Assembly (NCBI GenBank): GCA_937973565.1 | Contig: CALJKQ010000046.1 | Coordinates: 18,604 to 82,603 of the forward strand | Direction: 5' to 3' | Source of the DNA: an uncultured Saprospiraceae bacterium | Lineage (GTDB): Bacteria > Bacteroidota > Bacteroidia > Chitinophagales > Saprospiraceae | Length of the DNA stretch: 64,000 bases | The notes under the pieces: generated by a model | What the model saw: only the letters and a program-made list of their open reading frames with translations | Databases searched by the model: none | Told to the model about the DNA's origin: nothing | Program-made: the position numbers and the translations under genes | Shown: positions 35,870-43,385 of the stretch, piece after piece | How the letters are laid out: each line of letters opens with the position of its first letter | Numbering within the stretch: position 1 is the first letter of the stretch

Positions 35870-36336
35870 ATTTTTTTAAGTCCGAATGCAGACAAAAAAC
35901 AAATGAACCCATTTTTGGTATTTATGATGCTCCACCTGCCACCTTGTCATTTTCCAAAGAAGAAGATTGGGTAGTATGGATCGATAATGATCAAGAAAAA
36001 GAAATAATTCATACTGCAATAGATGGCTGTGTTGATATTCCTGATAATGAAGGAGAGAGATGTGAGAGCATGCTTACCTACGATGATGTCCTCATCTTTC
36101 TGGAACTAAAAGATCGAGATGGTGGTCGTTGGGCAGGAAAAGCCAGAGACCAACTGATCAATACCATTCGTCTTTATATCAGAGATGCTAATATATCAAT
36201 CTATAGCAGAAAATATGGGCATGTAGCCAACAGACAAAGACCTCACTTTAAAGCAGGCGGCAAAAAATTTATGCAGGAATTTGAAGACGAAACCGGCTTT
36301 GTTTTAAGAATAAGTGAAGTTTTGAAAATTCAATGA
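35860..36336 (+). CDS. small PD-(D/E)XK-like protein, partner of the upstream ATPase
   Basis: 158 residues, starting inside the end of the ATPase gene (10-base overlap), so translation is coupled. The segment YDDVLIFLELKDRDGG (74-89) has the spacing of a PD-(D/E)XK nuclease core: Asp75/76, then Glu82-Leu-Lys84 at the end of a hydrophobic strand; Gln98 in KARDQLINTI may be the trailing conserved polar residue. An earlier VVWIDND segment and a basic KYGHVANRQRPHFKAGGKKF loop complete the core. No named family is recognised. By context it would be the effector of the pair; the nuclease assignment is a reading of one motif, so treat it as a hypothesis. Confidence 0.6.
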   Translation: MAIDFFKSECRQKTNEPIFGIYDAPPATLSFSKEEDWVVWIDNDQEKEIIHTAIDGCVDIPDNEGERCESMLTYDDVLIFLELKDRDGGRWAGKARDQLINTIRLYIRDANISIYSRKYGHVANRQRPHFKAGGKKFMQEFEDETGFVLRISEVLKIQ

Positions 36337-36482
36337 TGCATTTTAATTAACACCAATAAGCACGAATAAAAAAAATAAAATCTGGTCGAATAGAAGAGTG
36401 TCGCTGTGAGTTATAATATGAATAGAGGAACCAATATATCTATACCAGAAATTAATACACTAAATTACATCATACGATCCCT

Positions 36483-37058
36483 ATGTATAACATCAAAACC
36501 TTAACCATGAGTACCCAAAATATAACATTTATCTCCTTGCAGGGCCTATTGATACTTATCTCCTTTACCTTTTTTTCTCAATTGTCTTTCGGTAGCAATA
36601 TCTCCATAAATTGTAAGCACAATAATGATACTGCCCTTGACCTCGACACCCTGATCCAACCCTTCAGGCCCAAAAAAAATTGGGGCAACAACACGGTTTA
36701 CAAATTTGTAGAACAATCGCCAAGATTTCCCGGCTGCGAAGACCTTGATGCGAATGTCAGAACAAAAGAGGATTGCAGCAAAAGCAAAATGATTGAATAC
36801 GTTTATAAAGAATTGAAATACCCCACCGAATGTAAGTCATCCAACCTCAGCGGCACCGTGCTTGTTTCCTTTGTAGTAGACACCACCGGCTATCTGGAAA
36901 ATATCACTGTAGAAAAATCCATCTCACCCTGCCTTGATGCAGAGGCTATGAGGGTAGTCAACGCTATGAACTACATGGAAAAAAGATGGATTTCTGGCTC
37001 ACATAATGGTGAAAAAGTACGGTTTTATTATAGGTTGCCGATTTGGTTTAAGAGTTAG
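36483..37058 (+). CDS. secreted TonB C-terminal-domain protein
   Basis: 191 residues. N-terminal signal (LQGLLILISFTFFSQLSFG); a second in-frame ATG at 36507 may be the true start. The C-terminal 90 residues match the TonB-C fold common in Bacteroidota: FPGCEDL, GTVLVSFVVDTTGYLENITV, CLDAEAMRVVNAMN, W-SGSHNGEKVRFYYRLPI. It lacks the long proline-rich spacer of a true TonB and carries extra cysteines, so it is probably a periplasmic TonB-C-like protein and not the energy transducer of a transporter. Stands alone in the accessory stretch. Confidence 0.75.
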   Translation: MYNIKTLTMSTQNITFISLQGLLILISFTFFSQLSFGSNISINCKHNNDTALDLDTLIQPFRPKKNWGNNTVYKFVEQSPRFPGCEDLDANVRTKEDCSKSKMIEYVYKELKYPTECKSSNLSGTVLVSFVVDTTGYLENITVEKSISPCLDAEAMRVVNAMNYMEKRWISGSHNGEKVRFYYRLPIWFKS

Positions 37059-37159
37059 GTGTTCATTTGACTAAATAAAACTATAATTTTGAATATCACA
37101 ATTGTTTTTGGTTCCAAAATGCAAAACATATAACTCATTTTTTTTGTATCAAATTATAT

Positions 37160-38263
37160 ATGATGCTACCATTCCTGAAGTTGAAAACAATTAAATATTT
37201 AAATCGAATTCCTGTTCTTATACTATTAATGTTAATTTCAGAGGCGATAGTATTGGAAGGTTGTATTAGAATAACCGAACCAGACAACAAAACAGATAAA
37301 AGAGAAAGCAAAAATGATCTTGCTTCAAAAAATAGCCTCGACACCCAAATGTCAATCAATTCAAATGTTCCAAAATTTGAATCAATATTGGTATTATCAT
37401 CAAACTCAAATAGTGTTGATGAATACAATGTGAGACAACAAATCGTTGAATTTCGGAATCCTGTCGGAGGAAATTTAATTAAGACAATAGACCTGGTAAA
37501 TGAAAATCCCTTCCACAAAAAAGGATTTGTAAGAAGGAAGGAGCCCTTTCCCTGCTCTGATTACTTCCTGATGAAAAAAGGAAATGAAAGCAAGTACGAT
37601 CTTAAAGAGTTTTTACCAAAATCTGTTTTCAGTCAAATTCCATCAAACTTTCCATTTGATAGGGCCATAGCTACAGTATTCGTATCTAAAACATTACAAA
37701 AGTATGTTACTGTATCATATGAGCTTGAATGGTTGCCGGATGCATATAGCGATGAGGGTGAATGGGACGGTCCTGGTTATGGTGTTCATTGGGTTACGGT
37801 GTATGATTCCTTGGGAGAAAAAGTATATAGCAAACAGTTTGATGGTACTTCTGTGCGACCAAGCATAAGTGATGATGGAAAATACCTGTTTACAATGGCA
37901 TGCCTTAGTCCTGAGTGGGATAAAAATATCAAGTATAGATTTACTATGGTGAATATAAAAACGAACAAAATTGTGTTTGAAGAATGGATTGAAAATTGTA
38001 AAAAAAATGGTGGCAGTGGTGATTTCTATACAAGCGAAAAATATGCTGACACTTCATGTAACCCTTACTATGTCTCAACGAAAAATGATACCTCTATTAT
38101 ATATTTATACTGTAAAGGTCGTTTGTATTTTCATGAAGACTCAGAGAATATTCATCAATGGTACTTCAGCGAAAACGGACAAATCAAAGTTATATATGAT
38201 AGCGGCCAATCAAAAGTTGTTGATTTTGATAAGTTCTTTGATTCATTAAAATTTGAGGAATAA
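37160..38263 (+). CDS. hypothetical lipoprotein
   Basis: 367 residues. Hydrophobic signal with a lipobox-like LEGC (about residue 35) followed by a charged, Ser/Asn/Lys-rich linker. The folded part has beta-strand repeats reminiscent of a propeller (VRPSISDDGKYLFTMACLSP, VSYELEWLPDAYSDEGEWDG, KYRFTMVNIKTNKIVFEEWI). No family recognised. Strongly AT-rich coding DNA, like the neighbours. Confidence 0.6.
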   Translation: MMLPFLKLKTIKYLNRIPVLILLMLISEAIVLEGCIRITEPDNKTDKRESKNDLASKNSLDTQMSINSNVPKFESILVLSSNSNSVDEYNVRQQIVEFRNPVGGNLIKTIDLVNENPFHKKGFVRRKEPFPCSDYFLMKKGNESKYDLKEFLPKSVFSQIPSNFPFDRAIATVFVSKTLQKYVTVSYELEWLPDAYSDEGEWDGPGYGVHWVTVYDSLGEKVYSKQFDGTSVRPSISDDGKYLFTMACLSPEWDKNIKYRFTMVNIKTNKIVFEEWIENCKKNGGSGDFYTSEKYADTSCNPYYVSTKNDTSIIYLYCKGRLYFHEDSENIHQWYFSENGQIKVIYDSGQSKVVDFDKFFDSLKFEE

Positions 38264-38579
38264 TTTTCAAGGTTTTAGTCTTGACAACGTAAACACAACA
38301 TAAATTATATTAATAGATGAAATACTTATATTCTTCCATTACTGTTGTAAGCTCCAACTAAATAATTTGGTTTAATATTAGGGAAAACTGTTGGTTTTTG
38401 AAAGCGTATATATAATCTGAAAACTTCCGCTTTGACGTGTTTAATATTATTCAAGATCAATTCATACGGTCTGGCAAATTTTTTGCAGTGTATCACCATC
38501 CTTTATGGCAGCAATAAGTAAAACAAATGTCTCCTTTTGTGTTAAATTATAACACCCTTGATGTTAATCCCATTTGTCT
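38264..38579. other. intergenic stretch downstream of hipT, mostly featureless
   Basis: 316 AT-rich bases between convergent gene ends. Two things are seen: a weak hairpin GTGTTA/TAACAC at 38539-38555, and a short open frame on the minus strand described separately. No promoter or RNA gene is visible. Confidence 0.4.
38462..38563 (-). pseudogene. possible gene-end relic
   Basis: A 33-codon open frame without a start codon on the minus strand reads like the C-terminus of a protein (NLTQKETFVLLIAAIKDGDT, then LQKICQTV and a stop). It lies just downstream of the hipT stop. Too short to identify; it may be chance. Confidence 0.2.
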
Positions 38580-39530
38580 TTAACTCTGCACCAATCCCAA
38601 TTGATTGTATTTCAAATCAAGTAATTCTTTATAAGCCTTTTTCATGTCATCTGAAAGAAATGATTGGTCAATCAATTTCATGGCTTTTGGCTTGTTTTTT
38701 ATCATTCGGTCAAAGCTTCCTTTGATTTGTTTCGGGGTCAATCCCAGGCCTATACCCAGTTGCTCAAAATGTTCTCTCTTCAACTTTCTTTTCTTTCCGT
38801 CCAGTGTCAGGGCAAGTTCTTCTGTATCTTCGGGGTTGATTATGGCAACATTTAACAAATCGTAGGCAGGGGCCAACACCCAACCGGAAGGTCCTTCGAT
38901 CATGGAGAAGTTCTTCAGGTGCATGTCATTATTTCCCGTTAAAAATGAAAAGATGGCGAGATCCAGGTAATTAACTTTGTCAAGCAACGGGTTAATTGAA
39001 TAGTGGCCAATTACTTTCCCTACTTTCTCCATTGAACTCCTGTATTTATCAAATGCTTCTGTGATCTGAAACATGTCGATCATGTGAATCTTCGATCCCG
39101 TTTCTGTCCTGTCAACCCGTTTTGTAATATAAGAGAGCTCTCCTGATAATAATCGAATCAAGGTTGATGGTACTACTTTGATTCCAAACGCTGCTGCGAT
39201 GCGCATGGTCACATGTTCGTTTGCCGGCATTTCAGGATATTTGTCGGACGGGGGTTTGAAAATATACTGACCGCCCAATGCACCCAATACGGTTAGCCTT
39301 GTGTCAGGTTTCTCTCTGGTTTCTTTGACCAATGACATTGATAGTTTTGGCTGTACACCGGGAACGGCAATACTGCGCTCCACTACATTTTTGGCTAGCT
39401 CGTCCATTTGATCCAGAGAATATTCAATTCTGGGAGGAATGGGTGTCCCAAAAAACGCCAGCGAACATTGTTTGTGAAAGTCATGTTCCCCCTCAATGTC
39501 TTGATAACAATATAAGCATCTATTTGCCAT
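38580..39530 (-). CDS. hipT: HipT-like Ser/Thr kinase toxin (HipA core lacking N-subdomain 1)
   Basis: 316 residues. N-terminal small zinc-ribbon-like segment (CLYCYQDIEGEHDFHKQC), then the HipA fold: GVQPKLSMS (residues 58-66; the Ser64-x-Ser66 pair corresponds to the Gly-rich loop serines that autophosphorylate), GGQYIFKPPSDKYPEMPANE (ATP-binding Lys), catalytic loop LTGNNDMHLKNFSM and metal-binding LAPAYDLLNV. Such kinases phosphorylate aminoacyl-tRNA synthetases and stop growth. It lacks the N-terminal subdomain of HipA, which is encoded by the separate preceding gene (11-base overlap). This is the HipT arrangement. Confidence 0.85.
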   Translation of the reverse strand: MANRCLYCYQDIEGEHDFHKQCSLAFFGTPIPPRIEYSLDQMDELAKNVVERSIAVPGVQPKLSMSLVKETREKPDTRLTVLGALGGQYIFKPPSDKYPEMPANEHVTMRIAAAFGIKVVPSTLIRLLSGELSYITKRVDRTETGSKIHMIDMFQITEAFDKYRSSMEKVGKVIGHYSINPLLDKVNYLDLAIFSFLTGNNDMHLKNFSMIEGPSGWVLAPAYDLLNVAIINPEDTEELALTLDGKKRKLKREHFEQLGIGLGLTPKQIKGSFDRMIKNKPKAMKLIDQSFLSDDMKKAYKELLDLKYNQLGLVQS

Positions 39531-39855
39531 CTTCTACTGCTATTGGTTTTACACTCACTGCTCCAACGCAGTTTTGACAACAAGCCAGTACTAAGCCCAT
39601 GCGGTCATTTTTATTGATTTTCCAATTTTCAGAGGCGATGTCCAACAACCATCCTTCAGGAATCAATCCTTCAAAAAAAGGAAACAGCCGTTTTTCGGTA
39701 TAGGGTTTTGGGCTAACCGGCATTGTAAATGTGATGAATTCATTGGCATGATCTTTTACGTACTTGGCATCATACTGAAATACAAATTCGCCATCATCCG
39801 TTTCTGTGAGCAACCCGGCAAAATATTCTTTATAAAACACCTTGCCCTGTCTCAT
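39520..39855 (-). CDS. hipS: HipS-like protein (HipA N-terminal subdomain)
   Basis: 111 residues that equal the N-terminal subdomain of HipA: VFYKEYFAGLLTETDDGEFV, FQYDAKYV, ITFTMPVSPKPYTEKRLFPF, then FEGLIPEGWLLDIASE and GLVLACCQNCVGAVSVKP. In the HipBST system this small protein works as the antitoxin to HipT. Overlaps hipB by 4 bases (ATGA) and hipT by 11, so the three genes form one tightly coupled operon. Confidence 0.82.
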   Translation of the reverse strand: MRQGKVFYKEYFAGLLTETDDGEFVFQYDAKYVKDHANEFITFTMPVSPKPYTEKRLFPFFEGLIPEGWLLDIASENWKINKNDRMGLVLACCQNCVGAVSVKPIAVEDGK

Positions 39856-40061
39856 TCATTAAATGTTTTACACTGAACAGGTGCCAGTTCATGCCCAAAC
39901 ATCCGAAGCACTAAGTTGACCTTATCCATATTCAGATTGGTTTTACCTTGCTCGATTTTACGAACAACGGTTAACGCAACACCGGCACGCTCAGCAAATT
40001 CTTCCTGGGTCAGGTTTACCTTCTTCCTTCGTTCTTTTACAAAAACCGCTAATTGCTTCAT
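39852..40061 (-). CDS. hipB: HipB-like XRE transcriptional regulator
   Basis: 69 residues, a compact Cro/CI-type HTH: LAVFVKERRKKVNLTQEEFA, ERAGVALTVVRKIEQGKTN, DKVNLVLRMFGHEL. First gene of the hipBST operon. It faces an AT-rich region with four 20-bp operator-like repeats, and should bind them to repress the operon. Confidence 0.87.
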   Translation of the reverse strand: MKQLAVFVKERRKKVNLTQEEFAERAGVALTVVRKIEQGKTNLNMDKVNLVLRMFGHELAPVQCKTFNE

Positions 40062-40200
40062 TATATGTTTTTAAATATAAATGATGCAAAATTAATTAAA
40101 TTATATGTAATTAAGTATAATTGTTTAATAATTTATTCTTTTATATGTAAAATGATATAATTTTATGTTCGTTACTTTAATTATATTTTTTAACATATAA
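40061..40200. promoter_or_regulatory. four operator-like 20-bp inverted repeats, 40 bp apart (HipB operators)
   Basis: Copies start at 40061, 40101, 40141 and 40181, exactly 40 bases apart. The first is TTATATGTTTTTAAATATAA, the second TTATATGTAATTAAGTATAA, the third TTATATGTAAAATGATATAA; the fourth is in the opposite orientation (TTATATTTTTTAACATATAA). Consensus TTATATGT-N7-TATAA, an imperfect palindrome. The first copy abuts the hipB start codon. E. coli hipBA also has several palindromic operators; the function here is inferred from position. Confidence 0.7.
40087..40094 (-). promoter_or_regulatory. -7 promoter box of the hipBST operon
   Basis: TAATTTTG on the minus strand, exactly between the first and second operator copies. 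The second operator (40101-40120) would cover the -33 region and the first the transcription start, a layout that fits repression. Confidence 0.5.
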
Positions 40201-40239
40201 TTTAGGTGTTTATGTCGCACTTGCCAACCCCAACACCTA

Positions 40240-42387
40240 TTATATCGTTTCCCCACAATAAGGACAAACCTTCCACAGCTTTTCAAGCTGACTGAAACAA
40301 TTTTTACACTGGATTACCTGGTCTACAACAGACTTGATGGGCGTACCCGTCTTTACCGTAAAGGTCTCTGGTATCTCTTTTAAAAAACTCGATTCATTAC
40401 CCTTTTCTGTGATCAGAAAAAGTTTGTCTTTTGCCCTTGTTATCGCCACATAAAACAATCTTCTTTCTTCTTCTAGAAGTAGATCGTGGTTGGCCTTTTT
40501 AATGACTTGAAAGATTCTGTCTTCCAACCAAATATCAGGGAAGCCTCCATATCCTTCTGTTAAGCCAATTATAAAAACTACTTTAGCTTCCAGTCCTTTG
40601 GCTGCATGGATTGTTTTGGCTTGAACCCCTATGTTTTCTTTTCTAAAACGGAAGAAATACGGTGAATACATTTTGCTTCTTCGGTAAAGGAATAATATTT
40701 CCTCATTCTTCAATCCTTCATCTAAGAGTTCTCTTACTTTGGCTAAACAAAAATCAATGTTTTCCTCCTCATTGTTGCCCGCGTAAACTACTATCTTGTG
40801 TTCAGATTGTTTTGAAGCATGAATTTCTTTCTCAACTTTAAACTTGTTGTGCCGGATTACTTCATTGCTGGCACCCACTATATTTTGGGTACTCCGATAG
40901 TTTAAATTTAATTTAACCACCTTTGATTTTGGAAAGTGATTTTCAAAGTCAATGATGTAACTGACATTGGAACCCCTGAACCCATAAATGCTTTGCCAAT
41001 CATCACCAACGCAAAACAATTGCGTCTGTTCTGTTAACAGCAGTTTGATTAAATCTACCTGCAAATTATTTACATCCTGGAACTCGTCAACCAAAATGTA
41101 TTGATATTTACTTTTGAATTTATTGGCTATATCATCATGATTTTGTAACAAAGAGGCACTTCGGGAAATCAAATCATTAAAGTCAAGGTAGGATTTATTT
41201 GTGCAATAATGGATGTATTTTTTTATTATCGGTACGGCAAGCTCATAAAAATGCCGGACTCTTTCGTGTTGATCTCCTCTGGCCTTTTCCAATAGGGTGT
41301 TCAAATCAATGTTATCCACCTTTATCATGTCGATAATGCGCATGACCTGTACAACAAAATCTTTTACATCCTCATGATAGCCGTTAAACTCTACCTTATA
41401 ATTTAAGGCAACTCCTGCATGATAATTTGCCGGCAAACGATTCTTTAGCAGGCTGTCCAACGTATGGTTAAACAAAGCGGTGTCTCTCATCATGCTCTCA
41501 TACGTTTTTACCAGCAACAGATTGCCCTTCTGAAATTGTTCATCCTTGTCTTTGGTAGAAAAACTCCTATCACTCACATGTTCAAGGTATAGATTGGCTT
41601 GTGGAATATAAAAATCAGGATGAAAGGTAAAGTCTTTTACATTGAGAACGGGTTCATATTCAAATTTTATACTGTGCCTGTAAAACCAGTCGGCAATAAA
41701 TTGCTCGGACTTTGAACGCACTTTTGTTCCATTTAAAGAAGTATAAAATTTGCCATCTCTTGGCAAGTAGTTTTTATCTCTCGGTTCTATGTGAATTTTA
41801 TCTATTACGTAATCTAAAATATATCTTTTAAGTTGAAGTAGGTATTGGGTATTGGCGCATTGTTCTATTAGAATTTTGTGCACTACTTCAAAGGCTGTCT
41901 CGGGTGCTACGTGTTTTGATAGTTCGTCTTCTTCATCTCGTTTTTCATCCCCTATGATTTTGAATTTATTGTCAAATTCATTAACGCCATAGTTGCGTAA
42001 AATACTGTAACCAAAACTGTGAAATGTTCTTATCGTTAGCCCGTTAATCCATTTATATTTCTTTTGTTGGTTGTACCTTTCTTTGTCCTTGTCTATTTTG
42101 CTAATTCTCTTGTCAACCAGCATTTTTGCATACCTCCCGGTAGTGTCTGCAGCAATGATCAAACGGTCGATCATTTCGTTGGTCGCATTTTTGGTAAACG
42201 TGATGGCCAAAATGCCGGACGGACTTACCCCTTTTTCCTCAATAAGGTAAATGATTTTTTGCAAAAGTGTCTTCGTCTTACCTGAACCTGCACCTGCCAA
42301 TACCAAAATTCGGCTCTCTTCACTAATCACAGCCTCCCTTTGCTTGTCGTTAAGATTGCTTAAATCTGTCTTGGTTGGAATGCTCAA
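40240..42387 (-). CDS. UvrD/Rep-family (HelD-like) helicase with nuclease-like insertion and zinc ribbon
   Basis: 715 residues. Superfamily 1 motifs: NDKQREAV, Walker A LAGAGSGKTK, ITFTKNAT, motif II ILVDEFQDVN, GDDWQSIYGFRGS, NYRSTQNI, TIHAAKGLEAKVVFIIGL, YVAITRAKDKL. Between motifs Ib and II (about residues 225-305) lies a PD-(D/E)XK-like insert with EYEPVLNVKDFTFHPDFYI and LYLEHVSD, as in helicase IV-like proteins; the usual Glu-x-Lys becomes Glu-His. The C-terminus is a Cys4 zinc ribbon (QCKNCFSQ...VCPYCGETI). Probable role in DNA repair or defence; it sits next to the hipBST module in the accessory stretch. Confidence 0.88.
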   Translation of the reverse strand: MSIPTKTDLSNLNDKQREAVISEESRILVLAGAGSGKTKTLLQKIIYLIEEKGVSPSGILAITFTKNATNEMIDRLIIAADTTGRYAKMLVDKRISKIDKDKERYNQQKKYKWINGLTIRTFHSFGYSILRNYGVNEFDNKFKIIGDEKRDEEDELSKHVAPETAFEVVHKILIEQCANTQYLLQLKRYILDYVIDKIHIEPRDKNYLPRDGKFYTSLNGTKVRSKSEQFIADWFYRHSIKFEYEPVLNVKDFTFHPDFYIPQANLYLEHVSDRSFSTKDKDEQFQKGNLLLVKTYESMMRDTALFNHTLDSLLKNRLPANYHAGVALNYKVEFNGYHEDVKDFVVQVMRIIDMIKVDNIDLNTLLEKARGDQHERVRHFYELAVPIIKKYIHYCTNKSYLDFNDLISRSASLLQNHDDIANKFKSKYQYILVDEFQDVNNLQVDLIKLLLTEQTQLFCVGDDWQSIYGFRGSNVSYIIDFENHFPKSKVVKLNLNYRSTQNIVGASNEVIRHNKFKVEKEIHASKQSEHKIVVYAGNNEEENIDFCLAKVRELLDEGLKNEEILFLYRRSKMYSPYFFRFRKENIGVQAKTIHAAKGLEAKVVFIIGLTEGYGGFPDIWLEDRIFQVIKKANHDLLLEEERRLFYVAITRAKDKLFLITEKGNESSFLKEIPETFTVKTGTPIKSVVDQVIQCKNCFSQLEKLWKVCPYCGETI

Positions 42388-42842
42388 TAGAATGCAGTTT
42401 TTTGCAAAGTAAATATCTTAGTTGGTTTATTGTTGTATTTACCTCAAAAATTAGCTGAAATGAACGCTTCTATTTTGTCTTTTAGTGACAACACTTATTC
42501 TAGTTATGTTCCCATCTAAAAACATGTTTATTCGGTTTTTGCCAGCAATGACATGGCTCTTTGCTGTTTTACGTTACTATCGTAGGTAATGTATCCACTT
42601 ACTTGATATTAGTCGGTAAAAGAGCTCGCAACATTATTTTCAAACCCTTTATTAATTAGGTTGTTTTGGCCAACAACACGAAATAAGATTTGGAAACTGT
42701 GTAAAATAATTTAACTGTTAAAATATAATTTGGTTTTTCTGTTTAATTGGTAGAATATTCTGATAAAGTTCATCTTGCTTTTGGTGGATACCTTGTCACA
42801 AATCAAAATTATAATTTATAAGATCACTCCTTTCCTCCTCCA
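42388..42842. other. AT-rich intergenic DNA, no feature seen
   Basis: 455 bases upstream of the UvrD-like gene with scattered stops in all frames. No RNA gene, IS end or convincing promoter was found. Confidence 0.4.
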
Positions 42843-43079
42843 TCAATTCCCCGGCCTCAAAACCCCATAATTGACAAGATTTCCGCTAAAGTTCATTGTC
42901 TCCGTGAGTGTCACAGTATTGATGATGTCAGCCATTAAAGCAAAATTGATATGTACTGTCTGCCCATTATTCACAATAATCACCGTTCCCTTGCTGTTCA
43001 AATGGGGCATTAAGCTGCCCTGCTAATCGACCGCAGCATTAAAATCGGTACCCGGACCTATAAACACAATATTGCCAAT
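42843..43079 (-). pseudogene. remnant of a surface protein (beta-helix-like C-terminal end)
   Basis: Read on the minus strand, one frame gives IGNIVFIGPGTDFNAAVD, an in-frame TAG at 43025-43023, then QGSLMPHLNSKGTVIIVNNG...VHINFALMAD and ends TETMNFSGNLVNYGVLRPGN with a TGA. The alternating hydrophobic pattern resembles the beta-helix end of the large protein at 3793-7374. No start codon and one internal stop, so it is read as a decayed gene tail. Confidence 0.45.
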
Positions 43080-43110
43080 GGGTGGTTATGTTCTCGGATG
43101 GTTGTTTCAC

Positions 43111-43301
43111 CATAAAATGCCCCCTCCAATAACCCACACATCAACAGACCAAATGAAGATACCCTCGCAAGTCGCATGTCGCAAGTTGCGCCCACGTTAT
43201 AACACTGTTCATAAAAAGCCTCCTCAGAGTATTCTCCCATCAACAGACCAAAAGAAGATATCCCCACAAGTCGCGCGTCGCATGTCGCGTGTCGCAAAAC
43301 C
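43111..43301. repeat. two tandem copies of a 99-bp unit with short heptamer runs
   Basis: Matching landmarks are spaced 99 bases: CATAAAATGCC at 43111 and CATAAAAAGCC at 43210; TCAACAGACC at 43141 and 43240. Each copy ends in a run of 7-bp words (CAAGTCG CATGTCG CAAGTTG at 43168-43188; CAAGTCG CGCGTCG CATGTCG CGTGTCG at 43267-43294), the same word family as the larger arrays. Confidence 0.75.
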
Positions 43302-43385
43302 GAAAACATGACCCCCATCATTGACTTTCTCCCCCATCAGACTTAACATTTGTAGTGGATAAGTTCAATACTAAAAACTTTAGCC

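Noticed and set aside
38580..39855. Split hipA as a frameshifted pseudogene
   Set aside because: The break matches the natural HipS/HipT boundary, both parts have their own start codons, overlaps are typical of coupled genes, and the kinase has its own extra N-terminal Cys segment.
43058..43321. 87-codon open frame on the minus strand over the 99-bp tandem repeats
   Set aside because: It only reflects the duplication (the same peptide-like segment twice), with no start signals and overlap with the pseudogene in another frame.
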